The notes beneath the pieces are model-generated. The model made no database searches. It saw only the letters and a list, made by a program, of their open reading frames with translations, and was not told the DNA's origin. This document shows, piece by piece, positions 35,479 to 46,762 of a stretch of 64,000 nucleotides of DNA. Within the stretch, counting starts at the first letter, position 1. Each line of letters begins with the position of its first letter. The DNA is from Allantophomopsis cytisporea (taxonomy: Eukaryota > Ascomycota > Leotiomycetes > Phacidiales > Phacidiaceae). The position numbers and the translations under genes are program-made. The DNA lies in contig CP103028.1 of NCBI GenBank assembly GCA_024752435.1, positions 1,178,001-1,242,000 of the forward strand, read 5' to 3'.

Positions 35479-37541
35479 TATGGTACCGTTGATAGAGTCC
35501 GTTTCGGGGTGCAGAGATGGGATTGGTCAGTCTTGGGGAATTTTGGTGTTTGAACCGGTCGTTCCGGAGGGTTATTGGGGTGGCGCGTGGTGCAACGTAA
35601 GAATTGGCCCAGTGCCGAGTTTAGTTTTGGTACTTTTGACAACAAGAACAACAACGATCAACGTAGGACAATCAATCAAACCGATACTGCTTCTTGTTCT
35701 ACTCAAAGAAACGAATCAAGGAGAGAAGTGGGAGAAAGTTGCAATGCGGTCTATTAGAATTATGTTGTCGTCAAGGAGATGCGTTTAGGTAGGAAGAGTT
35801 GTGTTCGATGTTGAGATGATGGATACGGAGAGAGTGAAGGGAAGAGAAGGAAGAGGAATTATTATGCGACGACGATGATAATAAAGGCCTGAGCCGCTTA
35901 TTACTTTTTTTCTTTATTTTGGGCGCAGATACTATGCTACCTTATGTTGGATTGGATTGGTGGAGTAGATGGTTCGTCTTCTCGGTATTTGACCATGCAT
36001 TCCCACCTCCGTACGGTTCGGGTTATGTTACGCCTCGATATTTGGATAAGAGCGGCTACAGACTTGTATGAATAATCAACCTACGCCATTATAAATGGGA
36101 ACCCTGGACCATGATTGGACGCGAGGGGTGGAATGGTCGGATTATTCAAATGGCAAATCCAAAGAGCATTAAGACCCATTGAGCATAAGATGGGCTATTC
36201 GGCGTCAGCGACAGAGAAATGATCGGGGTTGGTATGAGGACGTGGAAGATGTTAGAGGCGATGATGTCAGGTGTGATCTGTGCGTAGGATGGGCACAGCT
36301 GCTATCTCCACATCTACTGAAACACGCAGCAGGAGAATTGAAGAAGCATACATCATACGTGAGGGAGCGGCCGATGAAGAGTGGAAAAAGGGTCGTGGAC
36401 CTAATTAAGTGCGTAGAGTAAGAGCGTCGAGAACAGTCTTTTGATATCCAAGTGAATGAATAAGTCTACACTATAGGGGCGGGTATGAGTGTCTGGTGCT
36501 TGCTCTGTCATCATGGTACATGACATAAGCTGCGAGGAGAAATACATGATAGAACAGAAGATGGAAAAATCAACGGCTCACATCGGTAGTGTCTGAGGCC
36601 ATAATGTTCATAAGGAGATGTATGAGATAGATAAATGACTATGGTGCGATACATAATTAAATCGCCTGGATTATTTCTCACCCGATTTTCCCAGACAAAT
36701 ACTCCACGGTGCATCAATCCGGATACTCAGGTACCAGCAGAAAGGTTTGACTAACAGGTGCTTGAGCTCCATCTCCTTCGCAGCTACGTACATTACCAGG
36801 GATTTGACGACAGTCTCCCTTACCTTATCTACATTTACCTAGCCCGCCTACATTTATACATAGCTAGGTACATGTACGACAACCTATGATGCTAAAGCCA
36901 GCCTCAACCGAGAAAGATGCCGGGGAAAGATGAATGCAGTCAGTCATCATCTCCTTGTCGCGTCGGTTCAAGTCTCAATTCAATCATTCTTTGCACAATA
37001 GTTCCAGACTCTCTCAAACCTGTCCGTCACTCCTGCAACATCGTCACAATGTTTGAGAATAATTCCATATGTAGCCCACTTGCACGGCCACACACAAGCT
37101 TTTGCGCCGGTCCAAGCTATGCCATGCCTGCCATGCCAACCATGCCACGCATTGGAAAAAGTCGGCAGAGCACGCGCGGACTCCGTCTCCGTCCTACTCC
37201 CTCAACTCAGGACATACATACTTTGTTGGCAACAAAACTTAAGCCAAAATCCCTACCCGTCTTCTCCGTGTCTTTCCTCACCACGCGCACTTGACAAGAA
37301 AGAGGGACAAATACGAGGAAGCAAGAAGCAAAGAAGACAAGAGAAGAGTGTAGTCAATCCTTAGTCATTACTGCATCGGACCATCGACTCTCAGCACTTA
37401 ATTTCATCCTCTACACAGATTGCATGAGCCCCTTGCCCTCGACATCCAATCCCTCGTAGCTGTGCGGGAGTGTTTTCCCTGTTTATGGGCAGGCGGGCAG
37501 GCAGGCAGGCAGGTAGGTAACGTGCAAGCTTGGACTTAGAC

Positions 37542-37559
37542 GGGGGTGGGGGGGGGGGG
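37542..37559. repeat. Poly-G run
   Basis: Five G, one T, then twelve G on the plus strand. Confidence 0.85.
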
Positions 37560-38176
37560 ATAATCTGTGGCATCGCGGGAGGTTCATGGGCGATCAGTTC
37601 AGCCACTCGGTCGATCGAGCATTTCATGATTCGATCAGTGCGAGTGTCGGGTCAGTGTACCTTTGTCGACTCAACAGCATTGATGGGCGAGTATGTGCCT
37701 CGGAGGATTTACTCCGATGAGAGAGAGTGTCATCGCATGAAAGTCACCCTTCTGCACTCATAGGCAAAGACTGGCTGTGCTGGTGAGATGGGACTTACAT
37801 TAAGTACATATGTATATATGTAGGCGGATAACCAGATTCTGGCATTTGGAAGCGAGGAGCTGGCGCACTTGATGGGAAAGGCGTAGAGGCGTACATGCGG
37901 CGCATGCTACAGTACCACCTATACCGTCGAAATGGATCGGAGCATCGGAGCATCAGAGCACAAAAGGGCGTTTCTTGATGCCTAATCACCTTAGGCTGTA
38001 ACTATCGCCTGATCGCATAAGGTATCCACTTTGTCGGTCATGATGGATCGCCGTCAGCCGCGTGTTGTTGATTATGACGTAGTGATAACGCCGCATTATT
38101 GGAATTGGAATTGTTCAGGGTCCGACGACTTCTCCAGTTGGAGTGGAAGTGAATGGGAAAGGAACATTGCTCTTGA

Positions 38177-38205
38177 GATTCCGATTCCGATTCCGATTCC
38201 GATTC
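38177..38205. repeat. (GATTCC)n repeat
   Basis: Four to five tandem hexanucleotide units. Confidence 0.85.
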
Positions 38206-38550
38206 AGCATGGAATAAATGTTGAATTACTACGACTCTTCTCTAGATTCCTATTATACTGAGTATCATTGAGTAGATGATCATACTGATGTTTCTCTCTT
38301 CAACAATAATGAAGTCCAAATGCTCTGCTTACACAGTACCTACATTAGGTCTCTATCAACGCAGTATCTATTCCTATTTCAACCGTCCCGACCTTCCGTG
38401 CATTGGTGCATGTGCGGGTATAAATCAGCCGACACTGGAAGCCCGTTGTCAAGACAGACTCACTACATATGATTGGTGATATAGCAAGTAGCGGAAACGA
38501 TAAGGATAGAATAATCAATCCTGCTATTCTACAGTATCACTCCCTACGTA

Positions 38551-38572
38551 TGAAGATGAAGATGAAGATGAA
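38551..38572. repeat. (GAAGAT)n repeat
   Basis: More than three tandem units of the GAAGAT/GATGAA hexamer. Confidence 0.8.
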
Positions 38573-38992
38573 TGTGCACATTCTCCTCCAAAAGAAAAGC
38601 CAAGAACAGAGTCATCAAGTTCCATGAGAGTTAATGCCAAGATAGAGATCAAAGAAAGGTAAAGTGATAGACCAGACATCTTCTAGGATGCCATAGCCAA
38701 GATACGCAGAACACGCACGTACTCACACACACACACTCCCTCACGCACTCCCTCACCCCAGACCTACGCCATACATCCTTATATGTACCGACCTACAATC
38801 CTCACTTCCCCTCAATAATCCAGGCGCAGCCCACACACACGCACACACATAGATCCCCACATATGGCCTCACAGCCACCCCAGTCTTAACATCCACCTCC
38901 ATCGAATCTAAACTGGATGAATCTGACTGCCTCTCACTTATCTATTACCCACACAGTCCCCATCCCATCTCTCAATTCCCTTTTCTAGAAAA

Positions 38993-39003
38993 AATATATA
39001 TAC
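38993..39003 (+). promoter_or_regulatory. TATA-like element very close to the hydrolase ATG
   Basis: AAATATATATA ends only about 12 bp before the annotated ATG at 39016. If it is a working TATA box, translation more likely starts at a downstream ATG such as 39061. Confidence 0.35.
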
Positions 39004-39015
39004 CCATACATATCG

Positions 39016-40395
39016 ATGCCCCTACCTGACTGGTACGAAGTCCGTCGATTCATCCTCCACATGAAAGCAGTAATATGGCGCGGCCTGATGGCCATTGGCA
39101 TGAAGTTGCACCATTTTGCATCGCCCAAACCACCCGCACCAGCGTTCACCATCACCATTCCCTCACGTCTCTCGCACTGCCGCGGCAAATTCAAGCTCGT
39201 CTTCTACGTCCCCGAAGCCTACTACACCGCCCCCGATGAACAGCGATTCCCAGTGGTAGTCAATTACCACGGCGGTGGCTTCACGCTGGGCACCGGCACC
39301 GACGATGCGCGCTGGGCACAGAGCGTCATCGAGAACGCCGGCGCCGTCATGGTGAGCGTGGAATACCGTCTGGCGCCTAAACACCCGTTCTCCATCGGCG
39401 TCGAGGACGGCACCGATGCCATCCTGTACCTCGCAGCGCACGCCGAGGAGCTACGAATCGACCCGCACAAGATAGCCCTCTCGGGATTCTCGGCCGGCGC
39501 GAACTTCGCCTTCACGGTGCCGCTGATGCTACACGATCTACGAGAGGGCCTGGGGCGACGGAACCTGCGCGCCGACGACCCCACGTCTTCCGCGCCGGGC
39601 ATTGTGCGACTCGCCTCGTCCGATAGCGAATCTGCCGCGACCTCGACCACCAGTCTGCCGCTCAAGACCCTCGAGCCCTCGGCCCTCGAGGTCGATCAGA
39701 CCCTGCCCGACCTGACCATACTCTGCATCGTGTCGTTCTACCCGCCCACCGACTTCCGCATCACCCGGGCCGAGAAACGAGTCACCAATCCAAAGCAGGA
39801 GAAGAACCTCCCGCCTATGCTCACGGATCTGTTCGACGACAGCTACATGCCCACCGATATCGATTTCACCGACCCGTATCTCAGCCCCGCGGCCGCCACC
39901 GACTCGCACCTGCGAGATGCGCTGCCCGAGGACATCGTGCTGTACACGTGCGAGTGGGACATGCTGAACGCCGAGGGCGTGGCCTTCGGCGAGAGGCTGA
40001 AGGAGCCGGGCGTGGGCAAGATCGTGAAGGGCGGGCTGATCAAGGAGGTTCCGCACGCCTTCGACAAGAAGCCGAACCCCGTCAAGTTCCCCGTGTCGGC
40101 GATGCGCTGCTACGGCGAGGCGTGTGCGGAGCTCACGCGCATCTTTGGCAAGACTGTGCATCGGAAGAGCCTTACGCAGCTGGATTTGAGCAAGGAGGTC
40201 GATCGCTTTGATCAGATGGAGGTTGGGGAGGGCAGTGAGGATGTGCAGAGGCGGAGGTCGGAGATGGAGGGTGGTCGGCAAGATTTGAAGGCTGTTCCGG
40301 AGAGCGTGGAGAAGAATGGTATCAAGGGGCGTTTGGAGAAGGGAAAAGAGAGGATTAGAGAGGATGTGGAGTTGATCCGCGATGATCAGGAATAG
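39016..40395 (+). CDS. HSL-type alpha/beta hydrolase, candidate Erg-Asp hydrolase
   Basis: Single exon, 459 residues. Hormone-sensitive-lipase family marks: oxyanion-hole HGGGF at 85-89, nucleophile GFSAG with Ser159, probable acid Asp315 (LYTCEWDMLNAEG) and His347 (VPHAFD). A variable Ser/Thr-rich insert spans about 180-230. The C-terminal 80 residues are highly charged and Glu/Lys-rich. The N-terminus has a hydrophobic helix (VIWRGLMAIGM) that could attach it to membranes. Family chemistry is hydrolysis of carboxyl esters. Because it is divergent from erdS, it could be ErdH, the enzyme known to remove aspartate from ergosteryl-aspartate; this is inference from position and family. GC content and G/C-ending codons are clearly higher than in neighbours, producing long antisense frames. 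The second ATG at 39061 is an alternative start. Confidence 0.85.
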   Translation: MPLPDWYEVRRFILHMKAVIWRGLMAIGMKLHHFASPKPPAPAFTITIPSRLSHCRGKFKLVFYVPEAYYTAPDEQRFPVVVNYHGGGFTLGTGTDDARWAQSVIENAGAVMVSVEYRLAPKHPFSIGVEDGTDAILYLAAHAEELRIDPHKIALSGFSAGANFAFTVPLMLHDLREGLGRRNLRADDPTSSAPGIVRLASSDSESAATSTTSLPLKTLEPSALEVDQTLPDLTILCIVSFYPPTDFRITRAEKRVTNPKQEKNLPPMLTDLFDDSYMPTDIDFTDPYLSPAAATDSHLRDALPEDIVLYTCEWDMLNAEGVAFGERLKEPGVGKIVKGGLIKEVPHAFDKKPNPVKFPVSAMRCYGEACAELTRIFGKTVHRKSLTQLDLSKEVDRFDQMEVGEGSEDVQRRRSEMEGGRQDLKAVPESVEKNGIKGRLEKGKERIREDVELIRDDQE

Positions 40396-41658
40396 AGCTG
40401 GGTTGTTTCTGTGGGCTTGTGTTGGTTGTATAATGTGATGTGGGCTGGGAGATGTTGGGTTGGAATGGCGTTTAGATGGGGCGCATATAGATGACTTGTC
40501 TTTCTCTTGTTGCTGATATGTTTCCTGTGGTGGTTTGGTGTCATTCATATGCAAGTGGGGAGCAGAGAAAGTGTAGACTCTTGTCCATGTGCAAGTGGGG
40601 AGCAAGGAGAGTATGTAGACTCTGGTGGATATCAGTTATGTAACCGGTGAGGCACATGGATGCCATCTACTATTGTTGCACTCTTCCATTCATGATGTAA
40701 ACAAGATTGAACACGCTTATACTAACCGCTTGGCAGTATCAGTCCCGAGCAAATATATTCTTGTTGCTGAGAATGTGTTTTGCTGAAGCAGACTCAGTAT
40801 ATTCCTAGGCGAAAGACAGTCAGTATCAAAAACCAAGAAAGAAAACCATATCAAGAGCCTTTCTTACATCTTTTCCCTGGCTTTGTTTCATTGGGTGCTT
40901 TTTTTTTTTTTTTTTTTTTTTTTTTTTGGCTTTTACCTTCATCTCAAAGTTACTGCCATACAACCGCCATATCAATAGTAGTGATTAGGGAAATTATAGG
41001 ATATTGAGTAGTACCTCAGACATGCCGTTCAAGTCCTAATCGCACATACTAGGTAATCAATCAAACGCTCAAGCTGCTTTGGTGTAACCTTCAGACCGCG
41101 AAGTATCGCGTTCCAATTTGGTGAACCCAAGCTATATGTCCAAGTGTAACTGTTTATCTGCTATATGCATTAAGATTTTCCACGTGTCAAGTACCTTTAC
41201 GTACTATACAAGATGATAAATCCCTTAGTCGTGTGGAGATGGTGAGCAGGTGTTTAGCTTTACATGGAAGGAGCATAGGTCTCGCTTCCTTCCTCAGTCT
41301 TTACACATGTAAATCCACATCTCACTTTCACCCTCTGTGTCTCTTCACTATTGTGACTTGAATTTTTAGAACATCATATGTTATCTATCTATAAGGACAT
41401 CACTAGTCTCTGCAACGTTGTTCGGAGCCTTTGTATCCAAGATAGCTACAGCTCATCATTACATCAAATATCAGAAGTCAGTAAGTTGTACTAACTTCCC
41501 ACGTATCAGACTTTGCACCTGTTCGAAAACCATATACACACAAGCTCCACAATTGGAATTCGCGACAAGATACTTGAGTCATCAAATAACCATATGGCTT
41601 GCACCAATTCAAGCCGGACTCGAGACTTACAGTTTCGTCATAGGGAGTTATCGCAACC
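40396..41658. other. Intergenic with long poly-T
   Basis: No coding region is supported. A near-duplicate of about 30 bp around ATGTGCAAGTGGGGAGCA occurs at about 40548-40573 and 40588-40613. A poly-T tract follows at 40899-40927. Confidence 0.55.
40899..40927. repeat. Poly-T tract
   Basis: About 29 consecutive T residues. Confidence 0.9.
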
Positions 41659-43361
41659 ATGACTCGCATCGAGAGAAAAAGGTCGCTTTCCAAGTCCACA
41701 ATTGAAACAAATAGTCACCACCAGGCCAAGAAAAAACTCAGCAACACGAAGAGTTCGAAGAATGCACCAAGTCTTCCTCCGAAAGCGCTAAGTGCGTTGG
41801 CATTGTCAGTTTTGGACTTGGGACGAACAGGTATGCCCATAGAAGGTGAGTTCGTTGACATCTCATACATATCGTCTCTAATCGCCACAGACTTTGTCGC
41901 CAAACTTCGAAAGCATGTCAAACCACTGTCGTCCATTGAACAAAAGAATCTTGATGAGTATGGTTTCTTGAAAGATGCGTGTGTTCTGCTTTCGAAAGAG
42001 AATCGCGAATTGAAGGAACGCATCAAGACCCTGGAAACACGAAGCATGCTTACGGAAATTGATACGATGGAGGTTGATGATCATGTTGACGATCTAGAAA
42101 TCTCTATCACGCCATCATGGGGGAAAGAATCTCACATAATCGGTAGTAGGTTACCAGATGCCCTGCCGTGTTATGCAATTCATGTTAATACATTCAGATC
42201 TCTCGATAATACTCGACCGCCAAATACTTGAGCAATCTTTGTCATCATCTTCCTCGAGTGATGTTGCTCTCGTCCTAGATCCTCAAAAACTGGAACGATA
42301 TCTGACATCATCTTCATTGAGCGATGTTGCAAAGAGATTGGATGTGAATTGCCTTTTGTCTCCCACATAGAAGGTGGTCAGCTAATCATGTTCAGATTTC
42401 TTTACGTCGTCTTCGTATCATCTTCGAGCAAGGCTTGGAGGATATCACAAAGACAATCCTAAATCAACACCGAATGTCTGTGAGCATAGCCTCGTTCCAA
42501 ATAACGATCGTGGCATATAAACATATTACCGAACATGACGGAGCGAGCCTGGAGTTGCGATCAGATTTAAAGGGCAGCTTCTACAGGTTTTTTGTATCTT
42601 TGCTAAAAGGTATACGTACTGTGAGCAAGGAAGACGGTCGAGCTGGTTCTGAGAGGATCAGAGGACGACTCTCAAACGCTGTGATCCGCTTTATGACGTG
42701 TGAGGGTCTGGAGTTCTTTACAGATGATCTCAAAGAAAGTAAGCAATACTTGTTATCTATGTTCTTGGGGCAATTAAAGCCCGCTCTATGGATTTTTACA
42801 GTATCTGACATGCTCAGTGTTTCTCTGCCTCTTTGTCCGACGCCTTGGTGAGACACTGAAGCAAACCTTCAATTCGAAAGAGCGGTTGAACGCACTATTC
42901 AAATTGCAAGGACTGCATGAAAATACCCACCTAGCGAGTCTTGATATGAATCGAGAAGACATTATCGAAGGCCTTCTGCTGGTCTATATCATTGACAGGA
43001 TACTGTGTGGGAGAGCAACCCAGCGAATCTATATGACTGATGGTAAGTCAACCCTAAAAGATTCTCCTAATCATCTTAACCAAATAATAGCAAAATCTGT
43101 TGAGATTGCATGGTGTGAGCTCCAGCAAATCTTAGTGGAGGCGATATGGGGAAGAGAAAAAACATTCTTCGACAAATTGAATCTTTCTGGCTCTTGGGAA
43201 GACATGGTAGGTTTAACTATTTCTGTTTAATGTGCTGTATTGACATTGAACGGCAGACCGATCTTTTCGCAGATCTGAAAGAGCCAACCGATATTGAAAA
43301 GCTTGTCTCTGCGGCGGCGGAAGTGATTGGCTGGGAATTTCTTAACGAGAAGCTGACCTGA
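41659..43361 (+). CDS. Orphan six-exon protein, probably nuclear
   Basis: Six exons: 41659-42142, 42198-42343, 42396-42738, 42818-43042, 43091-43206 and 43257-43361; 472 residues. Every junction keeps frame and most introns show TAAT/TGAC branch sites (sizes 55, 52, 79, 48 and 50 nt). The family is not recognised. The N-terminus is basic and Ser/Lys-rich (RIERKRSLSKS, HHQAKKKLSNTKSSK), suggesting nuclear localisation, followed by a short coiled coil (LLSKENRELKERIKTLETR). A Ser-rich repeat-like part has SLSSSSSSDVALVLD followed by YLTSSSLSDVAKRLD. The rest is helical without known motifs. Intron 4 is a multiple of three without a stop, so its retention would also give protein. The gene model is my own assembly and could be off at single junctions. 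Confidence 0.65.
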
Positions 43362-43674
43362 TTATCGACATCAACATCAACTTGAACTTCAACTCGAGAA
43401 TTACTTTTTGTAGCTAAACAATGAACTGATAATTGATAGCTATTTGCTTACAAAAAAAGAAAAGACATGAATAGCATTTTGACCATATGACAGCTCTGGC
43501 TGGTCGAGATTATGTAAGTAACACAGCATAATTGTAAATGTGTGCGGGGTTCTGATATGCAGGTCGGCAATGTAAGATCTTGGCACTTTATAGCTGAAAA
43601 GCCGTGAAGATCTGAAAACCGATTTCACAGATGTTATGCAACTCTGAAGATTTAGAAGAGAGACGAGTTTCAAG
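43362..43674. other. Short intergenic, no feature seen
   Basis: About 310 bp separating two plus-strand genes; presumed promoter of the secreted hydrolase. Confidence 0.6.
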
Positions 43675-44928
43675 ATGAATCAAATGATGAATTTTGCCTC
43701 GACTTTCCTCTTACCCCTTGCCTGGAATGTGGCTGCTCAAAATGGGACTCTATCCACGAGAGATTACTGGTATTCTGGAGGTAATTATGTCAATACATCA
43801 ACAGGCCATATCTTTGCAGGGCAAATGTATGTTGAGAAATTGTCTCCGGCATACGTAACTCAGCCTTATCCTATAGTCTTCATCCATGGTCTAGGACAAA
43901 CAGGAACAGTTCGTAATATCATTTCATTATCTTCCCATAATAGCTATAGGTAGAACGCACATGCTAACATAGATTCCAACCTCAAGAACTGGCTGAACAA
44001 GCCCGATGGTGGTGAGGGCTGGGCTTCACAGTTCTTAGGAAAGGGCTATGAGATCTATATTATAGACCAGCCATTTCGCGGTCGTTCACCTTGGAACCCC
44101 GCAAGCAATCTGACCTTGTCGACATTAACCGCAGAGTTCATAGAGCGTTACTTCACAGCTCCCGAAGTCTACAAAATCTGGCCTCAAGCCGCGCTACATA
44201 CCCAATGGCCGGGTGTAAGCTATCTTATTCTCCCCCATTTTGAAATATCACCTGACAGTTCTTAGAGCGGCCTCGTTGGCTCCCCAACCTTCGATGCGTT
44301 ATACTCATCTCAAATACAATATGTAACATCTGGAGTCGCTCAGCAATCAGCAACCCGAGAAGCGGGTGCCGCCCTTCTCGATAAAATAGGCCCTGCAATT
44401 CTACTTGCTCATTCCCAAGGCGGCCTCATGCCTTGGCTCTGGGCCGATGCCCGTCCCGACCTCGTCAAGGCCATAGTATCCATCGAGCCTTCTGGCCCGC
44501 CTTTCCGTGATGTCGGATTGCCGCTTAGGCCTGGACCTGCGCGAGCGTGGGGGGTCACGGATGTTCCGTTGTCATACGACCCCGCGCCGGTACTGGATGC
44601 CAGCACGGGGAACCCGATCTTCGAAACAGAGGTCGTCGAGCAGATAGGGGATGCGAATGGGTCTGCTGTTGCGTGCATCCTGCAGGTGGAACCGGCGAGG
44701 AAATTGCCGAACTTAAAGATGCCTGTGCTGTTGGAGATGGGCGAGGCTAGCTTTCATGCTCCTATTGATCACTGTACTGTGCTGTTCCTGCAGCAGGCCG
44801 GTGTTAATGTTACTGAGCTGAAGCTGGAGAATGTGGGAATCCATGGCAATGGTCATATGCAGTTCTTGGAGAAGAATAGTGATCTGATTGCGGAAGTCTT
44901 GGAGCGATGGATTAGAGATGCTGTATAG
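43675..44928 (+). CDS. Secreted alpha/beta hydrolase (esterase/lipase-like)
   Basis: Three exons: 43675-43912, 43973-44214 and 44266-44928; 380 residues. Introns: GTAATA..GCTAACATAG (60 nt) and GTAAGC..CTTAG (51 nt). A signal peptide (MNQMMNFASTFLLPLAWNVAAQ) indicates secretion. Alpha/beta-hydrolase marks: oxyanion strand IVFIHGLGQTGT near residue 70, IIDQPFRGRSPWNP, nucleophile elbow AHSQGG with Ser210, and the C-terminal GIHGNGHMQF supplying the catalytic histidine. Several N-glycosylation sites (NGT, NTS, NLT, NVT) fit an extracellular protein. Substrate unknown; the family contains fungal esterases acting on small esters. The PAN-like gene lies downstream on the opposite strand, so the two are convergent. 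Confidence 0.88.
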
Positions 44929-45674
44929 CTGATGCTGTCCCTGCATTTATCAGCAGAGGGGAATGATCTCAAAGTGTGTTTGCTTTAAAAAGATGTGTTG
45001 AAGAGTCGAAATTGGAACACGCTTGAATTGGACATGTAGAGAAGCGCAAGATCATTATACTTCCATGATTATTTCGAACGCCAACAATACTACTCGTCAA
45101 ACGTGCCAATTATTCAAGAATCTATCTGGTAATCTGTCTAAATGCTATTCTATAATGCTAATGTGTCGACCCTAATAAGGATGTCCTTGCACATCAAGAG
45201 ATGGAATGAAAATCTAACATCCGGAATTCGGTAGAGCAGGAACACGTGAATTGAAATGCGATAATTGAGTGAAGACACATTCTTATATTGAATAGAATTG
45301 AACATCGCTTCCGAGCTCTCATTTCTCTGATCATATCGGTTCTCACCACCACCGCACTTACTTGATTGAGGCTATCTATAGAATAGACCACCCAAGCAAT
45401 GCACAATACAAATCCAGTTGCAAGTCAGACACCAAGTTTGAATCGGTCTTTCATAAATCGCGATGGTTTCAAATGAAGGGTACTTTGTAATACTGTGGCA
45501 TCTCTCAGGTCATTTGATACCATAAAGTCAAACTTAGTCAACACCAATTTGACAGGCAGATCACAATTACGACGGATGTAAATTGAAAAGATTCTTGGAA
45601 GCAGACAATTAAAGCTTTTTGATGTTCCCAATCTTCGTCAAGCTCTCCTTCCCAACAGCTTCATATCATGACGA
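44929..45674. other. Intergenic, no supported gene
   Basis: Short minus-strand frames at 45194-45406 and 45425-45631 have no recognisable composition and could not be joined by good splice sites. Confidence 0.5.
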
Positions 45675-46152
45675 TCATAGCTTCGGGCGACATGCTATAT
45701 CGTAATGGTCAAAATTACTTGTATCGTCCTTGTAGAGCTGGATATTCTCAACAGCGCTATCGTAGAATAGACATTCGGTGTATTTTGCAGCGTACGCAAT
45801 TGAAGAACACGAGAGTTTGCGTAGGCAGTCGCCAAGACAGCTTTTCAAGGTCGAATTTGCCCTGCCAGATACTTGTCAGTAGGCTTCCGAGAACTTTAAA
45901 GGTGAAGGACATCATACAGTTTATGGATAGTCTCAGTGTAAGGCCCAGGGACTTCCGTGAAGCCTTTGACATTGCAGATTGGGTACCCCGTCACATAGGC
46001 TGGGATAGAATATCAGTGAGGATGTCCAACAATCGGAGGGGGATCCCAAGTATACTTTCGCCTGGTGGAGGAGCGGCTGTGGTGACGGTCAGGCCATTGA
46101 CGAGGACGGCGTCAAAAACTCCAATTACTGCGTATATGATGCTTGGACGCAT
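45675..46152 (-). CDS. Small secreted Cys-rich protein, PAN/Apple-like
   Basis: Three exons assembled by eye: 46152-46056, 45999-45918 and 45861-45675; 121 residues. Intron 1 is 56 nt (GTATAC donor, CTCACTGATATTC branch, CCCAG acceptor). Intron 2 is 56 nt (GTATGA donor, CTACTGACAAG branch, GGCAG acceptor). Both restore a single frame although each exon alone meets a stop if read through. The product begins with a hydrophobic signal-like segment (MRPSIIYAVIGVFDAVLVNG). The rest has six cysteines in a PAN/Apple-like arrangement: one early (GYPICNVKG), then SCLGDC, LSCSSIAY, ECLFYD and the closing FDHYDIACRPKL. PAN/Apple folds bind proteins or sugars, and small fungal versions are secreted. The longer plus-strand frame over the same DNA is Arg-rich and judged a shadow. 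Domain call by pattern only. Confidence 0.65.
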
Positions 46153-46762
46153 TTTTAGGGTAGTAATCAATAAGACAATTTTGAAATGATTTTGAAATGG
46201 GTTTGAACAACAATAAAGGGATGAAGGATTTTCAGGCGTCTGCTTTCATATATATACTTTGGTTTTGTATTATTATTTACTATACTTGATTCGTCTGCCA
46301 CAGATCTGCATGCAATGTATTGTATGCAGGACTCCTGTCAAAACGAGAACTCAATACATGTCACGCGTGTTACGTTCGCAGAATTGACCGACTTAATCCC
46401 AAATGAAGGATTCATATCTAAAAAACATTATTTGCTGAAGTACGAGCACAAGTTGCCGTCTCGAGCTTTTGGAACAGCATAAAATTGCCCGCCCGGCGTC
46501 TGCAGTCGTTTGAACTTGGCTGCTGCAACAAAATCATTGTTGTCATTGTAGAGACTTGATTAGGTCCAACTCGACAATGATACGAGATCATGTAAATATC
46601 AAGCCTGTAGCTTAGCGATCTCTTCTGAAGTAGTTGTGTCGCAAATTGCAGTAACGTTGTAGTGTTAATGTGTTACAACAGACAATGCAAGGCCGTTTGT
46701 GTGTCTACTTTGTGCAGTTGAATTCAGACTGTGTAACTCTGTCAAGCCTCGTGGCACATATA
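46153..46762. other. Intergenic, no feature seen
   Basis: Promoter side of the small secreted gene and 3' side of ureD; AT-rich, no ORF of note. Confidence 0.6.

Larger units (their letters stand above)
35479..39015. other. 3.5-kb intergenic between erdS and hydrolase genes
   Basis: Divergent promoter region of the two genes. No coding region of plausible composition was found. Contains AGGC repeats around 37487-37518, a poly-G run, a GATTCC array and a GATGAA array. Confidence 0.55.

Noticed and set aside
36917..37294. 125-codon plus-strand ORF between erdS and the hydrolase
   Set aside because: No recognisable composition and no splice partners; contains repeat-like CATGCC units.
39538..40605. 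355-codon minus-strand ORF across the hydrolase
   Set aside because: Explained by the high GC at third codon positions of the plus-strand gene, which removes antisense stops; His/Leu/Arg-rich composition.
40548..40613. Short direct repeat as a mobile-element terminal duplication
   Set aside because: Only about 26 bp and 40 bp apart, with no inverted repeats or transposase nearby; a local tandem duplication is simpler.
45668..46189. 173-codon plus-strand ORF
   Set aside because: Arg-rich composition without recognisable features. The opposite strand gives a spliced, signal-bearing, Cys-patterned protein over the same DNA.
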